Positions 21,892-34,926 are shown, counted from the stretch's first letter. The stretch: 64,000 nucleotides of DNA from Terfezia claveryi (GCA_015179025.1 WHUX01000002.1:985215-1049214); one strand, 5' to 3'. Numbers and translations are program-made. Notes: generated by a model not told the origin, from the letters alone.

Positions 21892-23500
21892 CTAAGGGGA
21901 ACTTTGGCTTTGTGGACTCCTTACCTCCCTACTTCCCTCGTACGGATCACTCAAACTTGGGGTGCTTGGAGTTCTGTGATACGGTATTAATGGCGAGGAA
22001 GCCCTGCTGAAGGACCCCTGAGGGGTTGTTAAGGTATTCTGAGTTGAGGAGGTGCCAGGCCGAGCTAATCCAGCTCGTTCTCGTTGTTCTAATTCATCCG
22101 TCAGGGGTATCGCTCAAAGCCTTGGTTTCGAAAATACCGAAGTGTGCATACCATCATTCCAGTCCAAAACTGATGCAATCAACTGTAGCACCTCAAATTT
22201 CTTTGCATCTCCTCGCTGTATGCTTAAGAAAGAAAGGAAAACGTTGCTCACGAGCTGTCTAATTACGGGTTAGCATAAATAACACCCTGCCGGAGCATTA
22301 AACATACTTATCCACATTGTCACTGGCACTTCCTTTTTTGAGCATCCGTAATGCTTTCGTTAGGTGGTCGTTTAAGGTAACAGCTTCATGTCTCAATTTT
22401 CCAATAAGAAGATTTTTTTCCTTGACCTCCTTCTCAAATTGCTGGAAACGTTCAAGGTCATCTTGTGATTTCAACAGTTGGGCTTCCGCCTCTATAGCAC
22501 GTTGCTCCATCGTTTGAGACTTCTCCATTAAGTGGTCAATACTACCCTGCATATTCTCGGTGATCTCCTTTAACTCTATCTTACGTGCTACATAACTGTT
22601 AGTAGGGTTTTTCGACACTATGCAAACCCACAATACCTTCTTGTATCTCCTTTAGCGCTCGTTGCAGTCCAGCTATCGTAGCAGTCTCTCGGTTTCTCTC
22701 TGAGATGGCCTTCTCATAACCCGTCTTGAATGCCGCAAGTTGCTCCTCTAATTCCACGACTCGGTCTGCCAATGACTCTCGCATCGACCTCTCCTCCATG
22801 GCAATAACTTCCCAGTCCTGCATAGCTTGCCTTGTAGTCGCATACTCCTCATGAAGGTGCTTCTCCTGAGAGATCAGCTCTTCCCTCTCTTTCACCCAAT
22901 TTTGTTGAGATAGGTTGAGCCGATTTCGCAGATTTGCTACTTCCCTGATAACATCCCCCGATTCCCCGTTAAGCTTCCGATACTCAGTCCGCAGTTCGTC
23001 CAGTTGGTTAGTGAGAAGCATATTCTGCTCCTCCAGTTCAGCAGCGGTGCTCCGTGCCTGCTCTAATGCATCCTATATATCTGCATCTTTAGCAGAGAGA
23101 CCTGGGACGATATGTGTCCTCTCGGCCGATAGGGACTCACGGCATCATCCTTTAACTTCTTTCCCATTCGCTCCTTTAGCGTTGAGACCTTGTCGAGGAG
23201 ATTCTTGTACTGTTCACCCAACTGCCGCTTTTCATCTTCCACTTTAGCTTGTCTTTCATCTCTTTCCGCCAAATCCTTCTGGTATGCCTCCTTTGCCCCC
23301 TCAAGCTCCTTCTGTAGCTCACTCTTTTCCTTGCTCCAATCCTGTATCACCTGCTTCAATCGCTCCTCTAGCTCTTTTGTCTTTGCTTGTTGCTTCACTA
23401 ACAGTTCCTTCATCACTCCTGAGTCGACCATACTGCCATTGACAACCCCGTTTTTTTTATTTTCATCTTCTAGTTTCCGTGGTCCATCTTCGAGCGCCAT
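21892..23500 (-). CDS. GRIP-domain golgin (Imh1-like)
   Basis: Five exons (23500-23141, 23072-22637, 22587-22308, 22258-22152, 22088-21892) close in phase to 459 residues. About 350 residues of Lys/Glu/Leu-rich coiled coil are followed by a C-terminal GRIP domain with KQLVSNVFLSFL...GDAKKFEVLQLIASVLDWND (residues about 359-394), then a Ser/Pro-rich tail. GRIP domains bind the small GTPase Arl1 and place long coiled-coil tethers on trans-Golgi membranes (family knowledge). The protein is shorter than yeast Imh1 but domain order is the same. The conserved Tyr usual near the start of GRIP was not identified. Confidence 0.85.
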
Positions 23501-24455
23501 CTTCTATTTCCAGAGACAGGATCTGGTGTTAGCATGTTGCGAAGCTGAAGTGATCCTAGCAAGAAATGTTGTGTCGCTAGCCTCATACACATGGTTCGCT
23601 ATTCGAGACCAGCGCGCAACGTACCTCAACTATGTCCTCAAAACCCATTTCAGGGTATCGGTGAATCTTGGATAGAGTCGTGCGATGTTGCACTTTGCTG
23701 GGATCCTCAGCTAGGTAGCTTTGGTCTTCTGACCACCTTCCTTCTTCTTGCTCACAAAAACCAACGGACGATAAAGGGCAGTTTTATTATTTTCATAGCA
23801 TCCCATACACGGAGATTTCACGCCCGGTAACGGCCGGAAATGATAGGGGGATGGAAGAGGAGAGAGTTGGCCGCACGGTATGCTACTGCAGTAGCTCCAT
23901 TTTGTACTATCTGTATCCCGTACGCAGCAATTTCGCTAGAGAGCACTGCTTAGGTATCCAGGCGCGTGCCAACCAGGCGCGCAGGTCATTCTTGGTTAAG
24001 CAAAAACTGTCGCCACGCCTTCTTACCTCAAAATATGCAGCGTTATGCAACCATATGAATTGTCGATATATCCGTACAGTGGAACTTAGTTCTGGCTGTA
24101 AAAAATAGTCTGGTTGGGCTGCAAAATATAAATGTCATATTCCAGCTTGTTTTGGATACTGGTGATGCATATGTACTGGGGGGGTTCAGGCTCAGGAGGA
24201 CTCTCTACCCAGGAGAAGGGCAAGTACTTTATGCCGACATTTCGATACATAATATAATGTCATTCACAAAGCATCCAGGCCTAAATTGATCTGCGCATGG
24301 ATACCGTTGGTGAAATATATCGATTCAGTCAAACTGAACTACATTTCAATCTATTCTCCAACAAATACTGCTCCGAACACAATCGCTAGGCGCCCCCCCA
24401 AAAAAGAGACGGAAAACAGGAAAACTGAATAGATTAAATAAAATTTCCCCAAACA
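23501..24455. other. intergenic region
   Basis: About 950 bp. It holds the golgin promoter (first few hundred bases) and the 3' flank of the R3H gene. A single TAGTCTGGTTGGGC half-motif occurs at 24107. No gene is supportable. Confidence 0.5.
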
Positions 24456-26424
24456 TTAACCCCTACCTACTCCATATGGCCCAAAATTCTCAGAGTTACC
24501 ATTGCTCAGCGGGCCCTCGCCCTGTGGGAATCTTCCCTGTTGCTGAATGGAATTGGCACTAACTGGTGGCCAGCCTCCATTCATATTGCTATTCATTCTT
24601 CCATTTCCATTTGTGTTACTATTTTGATGGCCAAGGTATGACAGACTTGGCGGATATGTAATATTGCTGCCAGTAGGTTGATCAATAATTCGACCCAACT
24701 GATGAGGCCCCCAACTACAGTCAGTGGTCGTAGGTGTAGAACCGGGGTTCGTTGAAGGAAGCCGTGAGTTTCCGAGCGCAGCATTCCCATGACTACTTTG
24801 AGGACCGTACGGTAGAGGTGTTATTAAAGAAGTGAACCTGTTAGCACTAGGATGTAACGCTGGTCTGTTCAAATTTGGCTGAGTTACGGAGGATGTCATA
24901 TTCGAAGGTTGAACCTGTGGATACACCGAATATCCACCCCCATGTGTGGATATAAGTGGATATTGCTGGCTCAACGCAGGCTGTGCCTGCCCTGCTAGGG
25001 GGGCAGGGATAAACGCCCTAGAACTTGGGCTGAAGGAAACCGCTGAGGGGTTCAAGGTGGAGAGCCCAGGAACTGCACAAGGATTTAGAGAAAGCCTGTT
25101 CTTAGGATTTCCGAAATTTGGAAATGTCTGTGTTACGACGCGGTACGGATACTGTGATCGACCCTGAAATCCATCGGCTTGCTCCTGATTGTTGCGTTGT
25201 AACATTTGCTTTTCATTCGAACCTGTTTACCATGTTAACATGTGAAGGTTACATTCATTGAGGGTAACTCACTTTTCGACGGTGAAGGGCTCTCAGGAGG
25301 CGACTCTTTAAAATCCCTGAAAATTCGGGCGCGTGCAATCTGATAAGCTGCCTCCTTTTCCTCCCTGGTCATTAGTTTCAACAAATCGCTTGCTTGGGTG
25401 CCTCCACTTCCTCTCCCATCCCCAGTTTGATCAGATCCATCATCAACACCCTTTTGAGAGGGCGACTTTCGTCTCATAATTTTGACGGCGGCCAGTGGGG
25501 TTCCAGAGGGTGGTGTAGCTGGAGGCGATTTTTGACTAGCCATGTCGCTGAGCTTCATCGGAGGGCTATATAGAATTATTGTTAAAATGAATACAATTCG
25601 TTTCGTGTATCGGGGGAACAATACATTCTCGCGGCATGCCCTCGGAAAAGCCTGACGCAGTCAATGGTGTCTGGGGAGACGATATGTGTAAGCCGATAGA
25701 ATTCTGCGATCTTGTGCACTAGCATTCGATGATAGGAATTGAGTGGGGCTGTGTCGTAGCAATCGAGCCTATTAAATGCATGTTAAGAAATGATATGTAA
25801 AATTTACCGACAAACATACATACGTTCCGGTGATAAAGGCAATTACTTCTTGTTCAACCTTCAGAATGAGCGGGCGATCAAGTGGTTTCCGTAAAGCATC
25901 AATCAACCTTGGATCTGGTTCATCAACCATTATAGGAATCAACTGCGGTCGCTCATCAATTGGTGGAGAAGATGCACAGCATTTAGAAACGCCTACGAGC
26001 GGACTCGGCGAATCCCCAATCGGCACAGACACCGTGGTGTGGCTTATGCACCTCACACTACCCTGCGGCCTATTCTACATGAAAGTCAGTTGAGAAATTT
26101 CGTATGGAATCTGGGATAGACTGCAACATTCTGGTCTAATTGCTTCACATCAGGGTCTTGGTCCTTTATGGACTTTTTTCCACCCAGGTCATCACTTCCA
26201 TCGAGAATGATGTCCCCTATTTTGCACACAATTTCATTCAAGTCTTCATCATTATGGGTATTATCTTTCCTGTTATTGTGTGTATGTTCTAGCGCAGGTG
26301 AAGCGATATCTTCTTTGGTTTTTTGTTCATTTGGTACATTTGTGGAAAGACCATCGTCACTGCTAGGGATAGTTGGCTTTTGGGCACCCAATTGACTTGT
26401 TCCGGATTCCACATACTGAGCCAT
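24456..26424 (-). CDS. R3H-SUZ domain RNA-binding protein (Rbs1-like)
   Basis: Five exons (26424-26122, 26062-25824, 25768-25625, 25565-25273, 25222-24456) close in frame to 581 residues. After an acidic, low-complexity N-terminus the R3H domain spans about residues 155-228 (KPLDRPLILKVEQEVIAFI, then the segment with SYHRMLVHKIAEFYRL). A SUZ motif follows (EEKEAAYQIARARIFRDF, about residues 299-316). The C-terminal half is rich in Asn, Gln, Pro and Ser, including MNSNMNGG. R3H and SUZ both contact RNA; such proteins act in mRNA or RNA polymerase III metabolism (family knowledge). The donor of intron 1 (GTCTAT at 26121) is weak and is the least certain point. An upstream non-coding exon near 26470-26525 is possible. 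Confidence 0.85.
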
Positions 26425-28474
26425 GTCTTGTCAGTAAATTTCCCCCGAATATATAATATGAGCTGACTGCTTACCTCAACAGCAGACAAACCGGTTAAAG
26501 TAGTAATATTGCGAGACATCCTCACAACCTAGAGAGAGAATATAAGAGAAAATGATAACGAACGCTCAAAAAGAAGTGAATGGAGATGACCAGGTCCCCG
26601 CATGCTCCGATTCGATTCTTGACATTGGCAAACTACTAAGCAGAGCAGCAGGTGAAGAGTGGGATCCAGTGGCTGTGCGGCAGATCATCCACACGGCAGT
26701 GCCGGGGGTGGTTGTTTATCGTGTACTGCTGGAGACAGAGGGAGCTGGGGGGGGGTCAGGTAGAGTGTTGGAGGTTGTTGGCTAGGGAAGTAGGTACGAA
26801 GGGAACGTGACCACAGTACTTAGGTAAGCACAGTATGGCTGCGCTAGCCTAGTACCATAAAAGCGGCCTGACAGATTTAACAGTAGAGGGGTACTGACTC
26901 ATCAGGATTGTTGCGGAAACAATACTCTGAGGGTTAGTCTCATGCCAAGACCCTCTGGCGCTCGAGCATAGCGATGAGGGTAAAAAGTAATCTGACGTGA
27001 ATGGAAGCTCTCTCTTCTAATACCCCATGCTTGCCAGAAAACTATGTTGTACATCTGGAGTCTCTTGTTGGCATCTAGGAGGATATGGAGGAACTTAGTG
27101 CTGAGGAATCCAGAGACCAAATTATTAGTGTTGGTCTGATAGATATCCGTAATCTCAGCTGGTCTCAAAGAGAGCTCCTAAAGATAAGTATTCCCAAGCA
27201 TGGAAGGAAATCGGGGCCCCCAACATATCAGTGCCACCCATTAATGCTGAGAGGTATGAGCTGGAAAGGGCGGTGGTGAAGCTAGTTGTTCTGTTTGCAT
27301 CAAAGTGTACATATGAATATTATTGCATATATATACATATGTACTTTTGTTCTGCAGCTCTATATGATATGTAGTCTAGCTTATTTATATAGGTACTCCG
27401 TACTTAAGTACTGCATTATTTTGAGGATCAAGTATCCATGTAGCAATGTATATTTTGTATGGATTCAGCAGGAGTGAAGGATTTTGTTGGAGAGTGTAAC
27501 CGCTAGGATAAAACGTGATCACTGGGTGCCATGTTTGCCCCCTCTACGTCGAGACCTCGACACCGATAGTTCACACTTCCCCCCGCACACAGGGATCAAA
27601 TCAACAATTACTGCTCCTGGTAGACACCTCAGGGCTAGTATACTTTCACAAAAAACTGCAGCTGGGGTTTATATTACTGTAAATAACCATAACACCCTTC
27701 CTTTTGTCTCAGGGAATCGAACCCAAATGACTTGCCAGGATTTTCATAGATGAAGTTCGAGAGAGTGGTGCGGTACTCGTCCAAGGGGCCCAAAAACGTA
27801 CGTCAAGGGACTGAATTAGATGTGTTGAGCGAGTTCTCCCACGGAATCAACTATTGCTTCCTCTTCACCAGCAGTAAGCAGTTGTTGTGCTTGTCAAGTC
27901 CTAGATATGGATGCTTGCATACTCTTACATGTCTTAGTAGGGTTGACAACTAAATACATTCGCTTGTCTCAATATCTATAACTATACAAACGCTTGGTAT
28001 TTCATTACATAATTGCGGGTCATATTGAATTTATAGCGTGAAGCGCCCAAAACAAATCCCCAGATCTACCCACAAACTCGCAAGGCAGGCTTGTACAGTG
28101 CCTATGCATCCTACGATGTCCACAAATCGCCACTCCCTTCCTTTTTTATCGAATGGCGCTTCTGTTGGCCATGGCCTCGATGGGCACGAAGATGAGTCCT
28201 TTGGGAATGAAGTAGGTAAAAGGGACTTGGGAAGGTTGGAACTCTTCTTGCTGACACTGAGCGTGCAGTCTGTTTCGGAGAGAAGCTGGGAGATAGACGC
28301 GGTAGAATAATCCCATCAACTGCTACAAGAGATAATATCTAATCAGGCAACAGGAAAATGAAAGGGTCGACGGTGATATGAATGGTTCAGCTTTGATGTT
28401 CCACAGTGATGGTATTTTCTTTAAGCATGCCCGCCTTTTAATACGTGCTGAACGTGATCGTCTCCTCGATAGAT
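26425..28474. other. intergenic region; may include 5' exons of nup84
   Basis: About 2 kb. The first 400 bp should hold the R3H-gene promoter. A frame at 27085-27279 has no recognised motif. Between 28116 and 28500 two plausible coding segments are seen (one starting MSTNRHSLPFLSNG at 28116, one containing HARLLIRAERDRLLDRYEP at 28420-28480); they could be N-terminal exons of nup84, but I could not join them unambiguously. Confidence 0.4.
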
Positions 28475-31266
28475 ATGAACCTAGACGACCTGGATCAAGT
28501 AATAATCTCTGCACCCGATATGATCACCCTAGGCCCTGAAATTTATTCATTCGGGCAATACCTTGACAACATGCGAGGAAAGACTAAAGAACACCACGGG
28601 GATGTAACGGCGTCGGAGGTGGCAGCATATGAACTTATACACACATATCGGCAAATTGCGATGGGAAGACAAGAGGATTACGAGAAGATATTCAAAGCTT
28701 TGGCGCAGTCAGCCGAGAAACGAGACATAGATGGTAGGGTTTTCGTAAGAGATGCATCCGGGGAATATATCGATCTTGAACAACTGGGCGAGCATTGCGG
28801 ATACTGGTTGATAGAAGCCCAGACATGGGACTTGCTCTCATTATTGTTAAAACATCGAATTGGTACCCGTGGGAGGTCGAGCCCTGCCGACATGCCTTCA
28901 GGACTCGATAGGCACTGTTCAGATTTGAAACTCAAAGAGCACCTCATGCTGTCAGATCCCAAGTTTAAGGAGCTCAACATTATCCTAAACTGGGTACGGG
29001 GTAATGCGCCCGAGCCAGGAGACTTGCGGGACACCCGAGCTGCTGGGTGGGCATACACTAAAGATTCTGTCAAACACTTAAAGCTACATCGACAAACCGG
29101 AGGGGAAAGCCATCGGCAGACGAATCCAATGTCTGAAGAGAGAGACATGGTGACAGAACTTGACCCAGATGCTTCAACAAGACAAGGTAGGTTCATTGCG
29201 CCAGAGGATAAGAGCTTTGAAGACAGCTTTATGAAATTGATCTTTGAGTACCTCAGGAAAGGTGACCCCGTAGGAGCTATGGCCAAATGTAGAGACCTCA
29301 ATCAATACTGGAGGGCCCAGACTTTGGCGGGTGGGTTGGAAGCGTGGGATGATGCAGTTGATGGACTGAAACCGGGCATGCATGGGGTGGAAGGGAACAG
29401 GAGAAGGGAGTTATGGAGAAGAATGTGCTATAAATCGGCTACCGAGGCACCTGCGTGGGAAGGCGCTGTCTATGGAATACTAGCAGGAGATTTGGAAAGT
29501 GTGCGTATGCTTCGTGCTGCTATTACCCTGATTTGCAATCTAATACGAAAAAAAAAAAGGTATTACGAATGTGTAGTACTTGGGAAGACCATCTATTTGC
29601 ACACCTCAACTCAGTCATTGAAACCCAATACTACAACTACCTTTTGATACATCAGCGAATACCAGTGACTGTCCAAAAGTTCCCAATATACGACGCTATA
29701 CAACATCATGGGGGGCCGGACGCCAATTTTCTTCCAAGAATCATCGATTCCCTCCAGGCTGACAGTAGGGTGACAGTAGAAGCGCACCACCCTCAGCGGA
29801 TACTGCAGGGCAGTTTGATATCTGAGCGACTGGCAGTAACCCTTAAAGAGATGAGCAGGCAGGTAGAACTGCTGAGAAAAGATCCAGACTATGAGCCTTC
29901 TGCCGAAGAGAGACACTTGACAGGTTTGGATATCTCGGACTTTCGCCTATTAAGGGTGGTCGTCCATATCGTTTTGATTTTGGAATCTCTCGGTTCTGGT
30001 TTTAGTCCAAGCTCAAAAGAATGGCAATACGCGGAAGATGTGGTTGCCGGCTACATGGATGTCCTTGCCTCGTCAGGCAAATATAGACTGGTTCCCCTCT
30101 ACGCTGGCCAGATTAGCAGACAGAGAGCCTCGAAAGAAATGGGAGTGATATTGGTGAAAGTAACAGATGAAGGAACAAGAATTGAGCTACTGAGCTTGAT
30201 GAAAGGTTACGCCATTGACATTCGCGAGTCACTCAAGTACATGATGTGCAATGTCTTTGAGATTACTGCGCCAGCATACATCAAGGTGCCTCTTCCGAAC
30301 TGGACTGGGATTCTCGCTCCCCGAACCACTGGCATCAACGATATCCAATCATTGACAGAGGAAGACGAAACAATGATACGGGCATTAGAGTGGATGTTAT
30401 TGGTACCTGAATTAAAGGGCCAGATAATGCAGGATGGTTGTATCGTGTACAATAGATTTTTGTGTAAGACCTCAACTTTCCATCACATGCTCCATAATAC
30501 TGACAGATTTCGTGCACAGTAACAGGCAGATTAGCCGCTGCCAGAGAGTTAGGGAAACGAATACCTAGCACTAGTCTAATTCCCAGAGTGGGTGTGGATA
30601 TGGAGCTCCCTGACAATATGACAATTGATCAACACAATGAGGATCTAAGCGCAGAGAACGCTAGGTACGCTGTCTTATACATGGAGTTTGAAATGTTCGT
30701 TAGGGGTGTTATGGCGCTAGAGGACTGGAAAGAAGCTATACAAAAGATCTTCGAGTATGTACACCTGATTAATTGTGTTTTTATACTAGACGATGCTAAC
30801 ACCCCGAGGAAGGAGCAAACTTGATCACACTTACAAGTCTGAACTGGAGCAAGCTTACGAAGATGTTCAATCTTATGCCCTACCGATTGCCAAGACCTGG
30901 CTAATAGCATCCGCCGCTGACAGCCAAGAGGAACATGCACAGCAACTTCAATCCATCCGCAACATTTACATCCCTGATCTGATCCTCGCGTTGCATAATG
31001 TTTATACTGAAGCTGGAAGATACCTACGTAGAAACCTTTTGACGCAGGCCTTGGAGCTTGCCGCTGTGGTTGGGTCAAACAGTAATGAGGGACAGCAGAT
31101 TTTGAAATGTTTTGTTGAGACAGGCAAGCTGAGGGAGTATGTCGACAGTATTGCAGAGGCTAGCAGAATGATTCTGGGCGCAGCGCAAGCCTCTGTGAGA
31201 GATATATCAAAGAAAGGTGTTACGGGCAGTGGTGGAGCTGGCCTGCAGATTTGGAATGTGCAATAA
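28475..31266 (+). CDS. nup84: nucleoporin Nup84 (Nup107 homologue)
   Basis: The secure exons are (28475)-29500, 29560-30463, 30520-30754 and 30813-31266, in phase, giving at least 872 residues. Conserved Nup84/Nup107 features include AQTWDLLSLLL, the central PAWEGAVYGILAGDL and STWEDHLFAHLN segments, and the C-terminal GKLREYVDSIAEAS. Nup84 is an alpha-solenoid member of the Y-shaped scaffold complex that coats the nuclear pore membrane with Nup133, Nup120, Nup145C and Seh1/Sec13 (family knowledge). The start is provisional: the ATG at 28475 is the first in frame, but upstream exons are likely. The intron at 29501-29559 is odd because its acceptor follows a run of A residues without a pyrimidine tract. 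Confidence 0.88.
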
Positions 31267-31598
31267 CTCACCCCTATTGCAGAACTATATCCAAGCAGTC
31301 ATTGCATAATATGTGATCTTTCCGGCATAAAAATGCGTAGGGAGGACGGGATGTATATACGAGTATTTTTTTACCATTTTTTTTTGTCATGGGACTAGTT
31401 GTTTCGTTGTAGGAGTAGCTACTTCGTTGAATGCATTCACGAGTCTGGTTGCGATCTGGCGACGCTCAGCCCCAGCCTTGCGATCCGCACAAGCATGACT
31501 GGTGAAGAGCCTACTTCCGATCGTAATTAAAGCCGGTTGCACTGCCAGTTCTACTACATCGCGATAGAGCACCCCATGACCGAGTGACGACAGATACA
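31267..31598. other. intergenic region
   Basis: About 330 bp between nup84 and the secreted protein gene. A reverse-strand open frame (31387-31599) starts only with a non-ATG codon and is not accepted. Confidence 0.4.
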
Positions 31599-32539
31599 AT
31601 GCGAGCCCCAGTTCTTACGCAATTTCTAGCACTTCTTGCCTTGGTCAAGCCGTCTCAAGGTACGCCCACTCCAGCAGCAGAGCATTATCTCACTGTCTCT
31701 GTCGTCTCCATCCTCGGATTTCCCCAGCATGCACACCGCCTTGGGCCCGGATACATCCCCACAGTATTTATCGACAAGTCCCTCCGCTTTGCCTACTCGG
31801 GAGAGGATTGGGATAGGCAGTGTATGGAAGCTTCCGACACTACCAACGGCAAGCTAGTACGAATTACAGATAATTGTATATTTTGGCAGAAAAATGCCCT
31901 TTGGAATTGGGATGTCAAGGGACAAATCATGTAGGTGCTAGTCCCCCTTACCTACATAGCTATTTCACAATGTTACACGCACTTCTCTTGGAAAATCTAA
32001 GGCTTCGGATCATGCCCGTGATGAGGTATGTATTCCAATCCGGGTATATTGATCAGGGACTGAAATGAAATGATTACGCAAGCAGTTTCTCTACATACAG
32101 ATTGCTGAACTTGCATCCATTCAATAGGCACACTGAGAATCAATGTTTAGAGCTCGATGAGCCAGAGTATCTTATTGATGAGCCTTCATTGGGAGAAGTC
32201 ACTCTTGCACTATGTAAATGCCTCTTACTCCTTCCACAGCCTCAATTGATTACTCGAGCTTCAGGTCTAACTTTCCCTGCTCCCTTAAGTCTATACTTGT
32301 GATGGAGAGCCAAATCAACAATGGGTTGCTCTCCGAGACACTCGCAAGATAGCAAATGTAGCCAAGCCCAACCTTTGCTTATCACCTGTCGGCGACAATG
32401 GGCTCTTGGGGGCTGTGGACTGTAGAAATGCTAAAGATATAGGTGAGTGATAGCCCAGGCAGTATAATTTGGCTGGATATCAGATATTGTGCGGGTTTTA
32501 CTAAAATAACACCCGATAGGCGTTACGAAGAAGGAGTAG
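31599..32539 (+). CDS. small secreted protein with ricin-B-like (beta-trefoil) domain
   Basis: Four exons (31599-31930, 32101-32213, 32290-32442, 32520-32539) close in frame to 205 residues. The N-terminus MRAPVLTQFLALLALVKPSQ is a signal peptide. The mature part has the spaced Cys and Q-x-W pattern of ricin-B lectins: NQCLELDEP, then CDGEPNQQW, then NLCLSPV and AVDC. Such domains bind carbohydrate (family knowledge); many fungi secrete single-domain versions with no catalytic partner, and no enzymatic domain is present here. Intron 1 is rather long (170 bp) and the last coding exon is tiny, so the C-terminus could be different; a second open frame (32443-32826) overlaps intron 3 and might be an alternative end. 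Confidence 0.65.
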
Positions 32540-34825
32540 ATGCACATCATACTCTATCTACATGGGAGAGGGGTAATAACATACAAGGTGAATGGAGAAT
32601 ATACCCCTTGCTGTACTATCCTGACCATCCAGTTGCAGGTTCTACCTCCAATCTCGAAGAGGCTCATTATGTTGTTTCGAGACTCTCTCAACGACTTCGC
32701 ATTGGCGACAGCTGTATGATGTTCGTATCAGGAAACTCGTTAAAATCGAACGATATTACCACTATCCTTGGTCCTCATTCCAAAAATACCTTCTGCTCTG
32801 CATCTTTTGAAACCTTTCTTCCTTAACTATTACACCTCTGGCCATAGCAATAAAATGGACCTGTGGTTATCCTCATTGAACTAAAATGGAGCTGCGTAAA
32901 AAGATCTATACATACTACGAGTATCCGCAGACCTATCCCCTATGAAGTAACTTGTTCCTTGCGGGGTCGAGACGTTTGTTCATGTACGAATCATTGGATA
33001 TTCAATTGAAACTGAGATAATAGACTATGTATATAAGCACAAGAAACACCTACAAAGACACTGCCCCTCGCATATTTGTCATTTGATGATAAGACGGGTC
33101 CAATAATACCCGAAGAGGTGGTGTTTCTAGCCTCACGCAGTTCGGGCCCATATGGTTCCTGAAGGCACGTTATTCTTCTGCTATACATTCCGTATATAAG
33201 TGTAACAGTCATCACTGGATCCACAAGGCCAATAACGTGAGGATCACGTTAGTCTTCATCTTCTGTCTTCCTGCGCAGTTCTAGGCCGGTGACATATAGA
33301 GTTCAGGACTCCATGCAAGGACTGGACGCGTGACCACACACGTGGCTAGGGGAGGATCGGAAGCACCCTGGAAACATGACTACCGTAGCCAGACTTAAAA
33401 CATGACAGCTAACGGTTGACCCAATATAGGATATGTACCGAAATTCGACGTACCAATGCCGAAGACGACGGCAGTTGCTACAAGTGTGGGGTAGGTAGGT
33501 ACATATGCATGGTAGGACTCTGTATCATGATTGATCCTTGTAGGCTCACATACTTGCACAGCCCACCTGCGTGTATGAAACCGTAGTGAGTGGGCATATA
33601 CGTAGAAGGATGCACAACAGAAGATGTTCTTCCATCGATCTAGAGGACAATTGGTCAGTCGTATCATATTCGCACAGCTGGTTATCGCAGATACGTCAAG
33701 TGTGGCCAGGCCTCATCATCGATTGTTGTCTCTGTATCGGATGATTGAGTGGAACTTTGGTGGGCAACCAAAAACCAGCTACCAAATCCCACAATCCCGG
33801 GTCAGCTAGCTTTCAAGAGACGCAAAAACGCTAGCAGAGGCCCTAACAAACACCACCAGGTATTCTGTTCCATCCGAAAGTGTTGATTTAGGGTGGCCAC
33901 GTCTTCTAGCTACAATTGTAATACCAGGTGCTTCAGTGGCTCTTTATCCAGTTCTAAGTTCATCTACACCACTGTACCCAGCAATTGGAATGCATATGGG
34001 TTCCGTACTGGTCCCCACATGGACACATGTAAGTACAGTTCGGTAGTACAGTTCGGTGGAGGAATTTGGGGAAGAATTTTCTTCAGTACCAACGTATTAG
34101 TATTTTCAGATATTTCGTAACTAGGGCACTCCTCTCAGCTTAGGAAGTAGCAACCCACCTCTAGTATACTATGTGTAGGTATTTGCTGTACGTGCATGAC
34201 GGCGACTGCTGCAAGCTACTTTTTAGGGAGAAGGACACGATATGATAAAGAAAAAGATTTGCATATCTTTCTCTAGTCTGATAATAATTATTATTGGCAC
34301 ATCTTTCTCTAGAATACTTTCAATATGGTGACTAAGGAGATATGAGAATACTTATATAGTCGCTTTCTTAGAGCAGTTATCACATGAGGCTTGGGAGTTG
34401 GCAGACAGGGGGTACAATTTCGGACTTAAGGGAAATGAAGCTGGAGAACGAAGCTGGAGAACGAAGCAAGTCAGTTCATCATCTCACAGCTGTGTTCCCG
34501 GTACTATGATACAATAGCCGTGATCTCACATATGTCACTTGTTGGTTGAATTACTAAATGGCAGTTATCAAGAGGCGGATAATTCCAGAAATCATTTGAC
34601 ATTCAATTCCAATGCAGCTGCAGGAGCTTGGAGATGAAGGGTCAAGAGCTACTCGGTTAAGTACACTACATATATCATATCTACGAGTGAATAGCAGCAA
34701 GATGGGCTGGATATTAGATAGGTAGTGCAGGACAGTACGTGCGAATGGTCAAAGCCAATTAAATGAATAAATCGGTCTGGGCGGAGAAAATTGATTGGCC
34801 AATTTTGGTGTGGTCTGACCTTAGT
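32540..34825. other. gene-free interval
   Basis: About 2.3 kb. The frame at 32443-32826 runs into its start; after that no conserved protein is seen on either strand. A direct repeat of a TCTTTCTCTAG phrase occurs at about 34266-34277 and 34304-34315. No element boundary is defined. Confidence 0.4.
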
Positions 34826-34926
34826 CTGGTTGTAGTCTGGTTGGCACTCTGGTTGGCACTTTGTTAACTATTCTAGTCTTGTATTTATTATAGTCTGGTT
34901 CTAGTCTGGTTCTAGTCTGGTTGCAC
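34826..34926. repeat. cluster of TAGTCTGGTT units
   Basis: Six or seven head-to-tail copies of (TAG)TCTGGTT, several followed by GGCAC, lie within about 100 bp. This is the terminal motif of the hairpin family seen elsewhere, here without the inverted partner. Confidence 0.7.

Noticed and set aside
23190..23675. 161-codon plus-strand open frame
   Set aside because: Antisense to the first exon of the golgin; Ser/Phe/Cys-rich composition is the mirror of a Lys/Glu coiled coil.
27705..27745. tRNA-like B box (GGTTCGATTCC) on the reverse strand
   Set aside because: No matching A box, anticodon arm or acceptor stem could be folded around it; probably chance.
28499..28532. 34-bp intron joining an upstream frame (RAERDRLLDRYEP) to nup84
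   Set aside because: Phase fits but the length is below the usual minimum, and a 61-bp alternative (28412-28472) fits equally well, so neither was used.
28678..29301. 207-codon reverse-strand open frame
   Set aside because: Antisense to a conserved nup84 exon, with no motif of its own.
31387..31599. Reverse-strand frame ending in VNAFNEVATPTTKQ
   Set aside because: No ATG, overlaps the start of the secreted-protein gene, no recognised domain.
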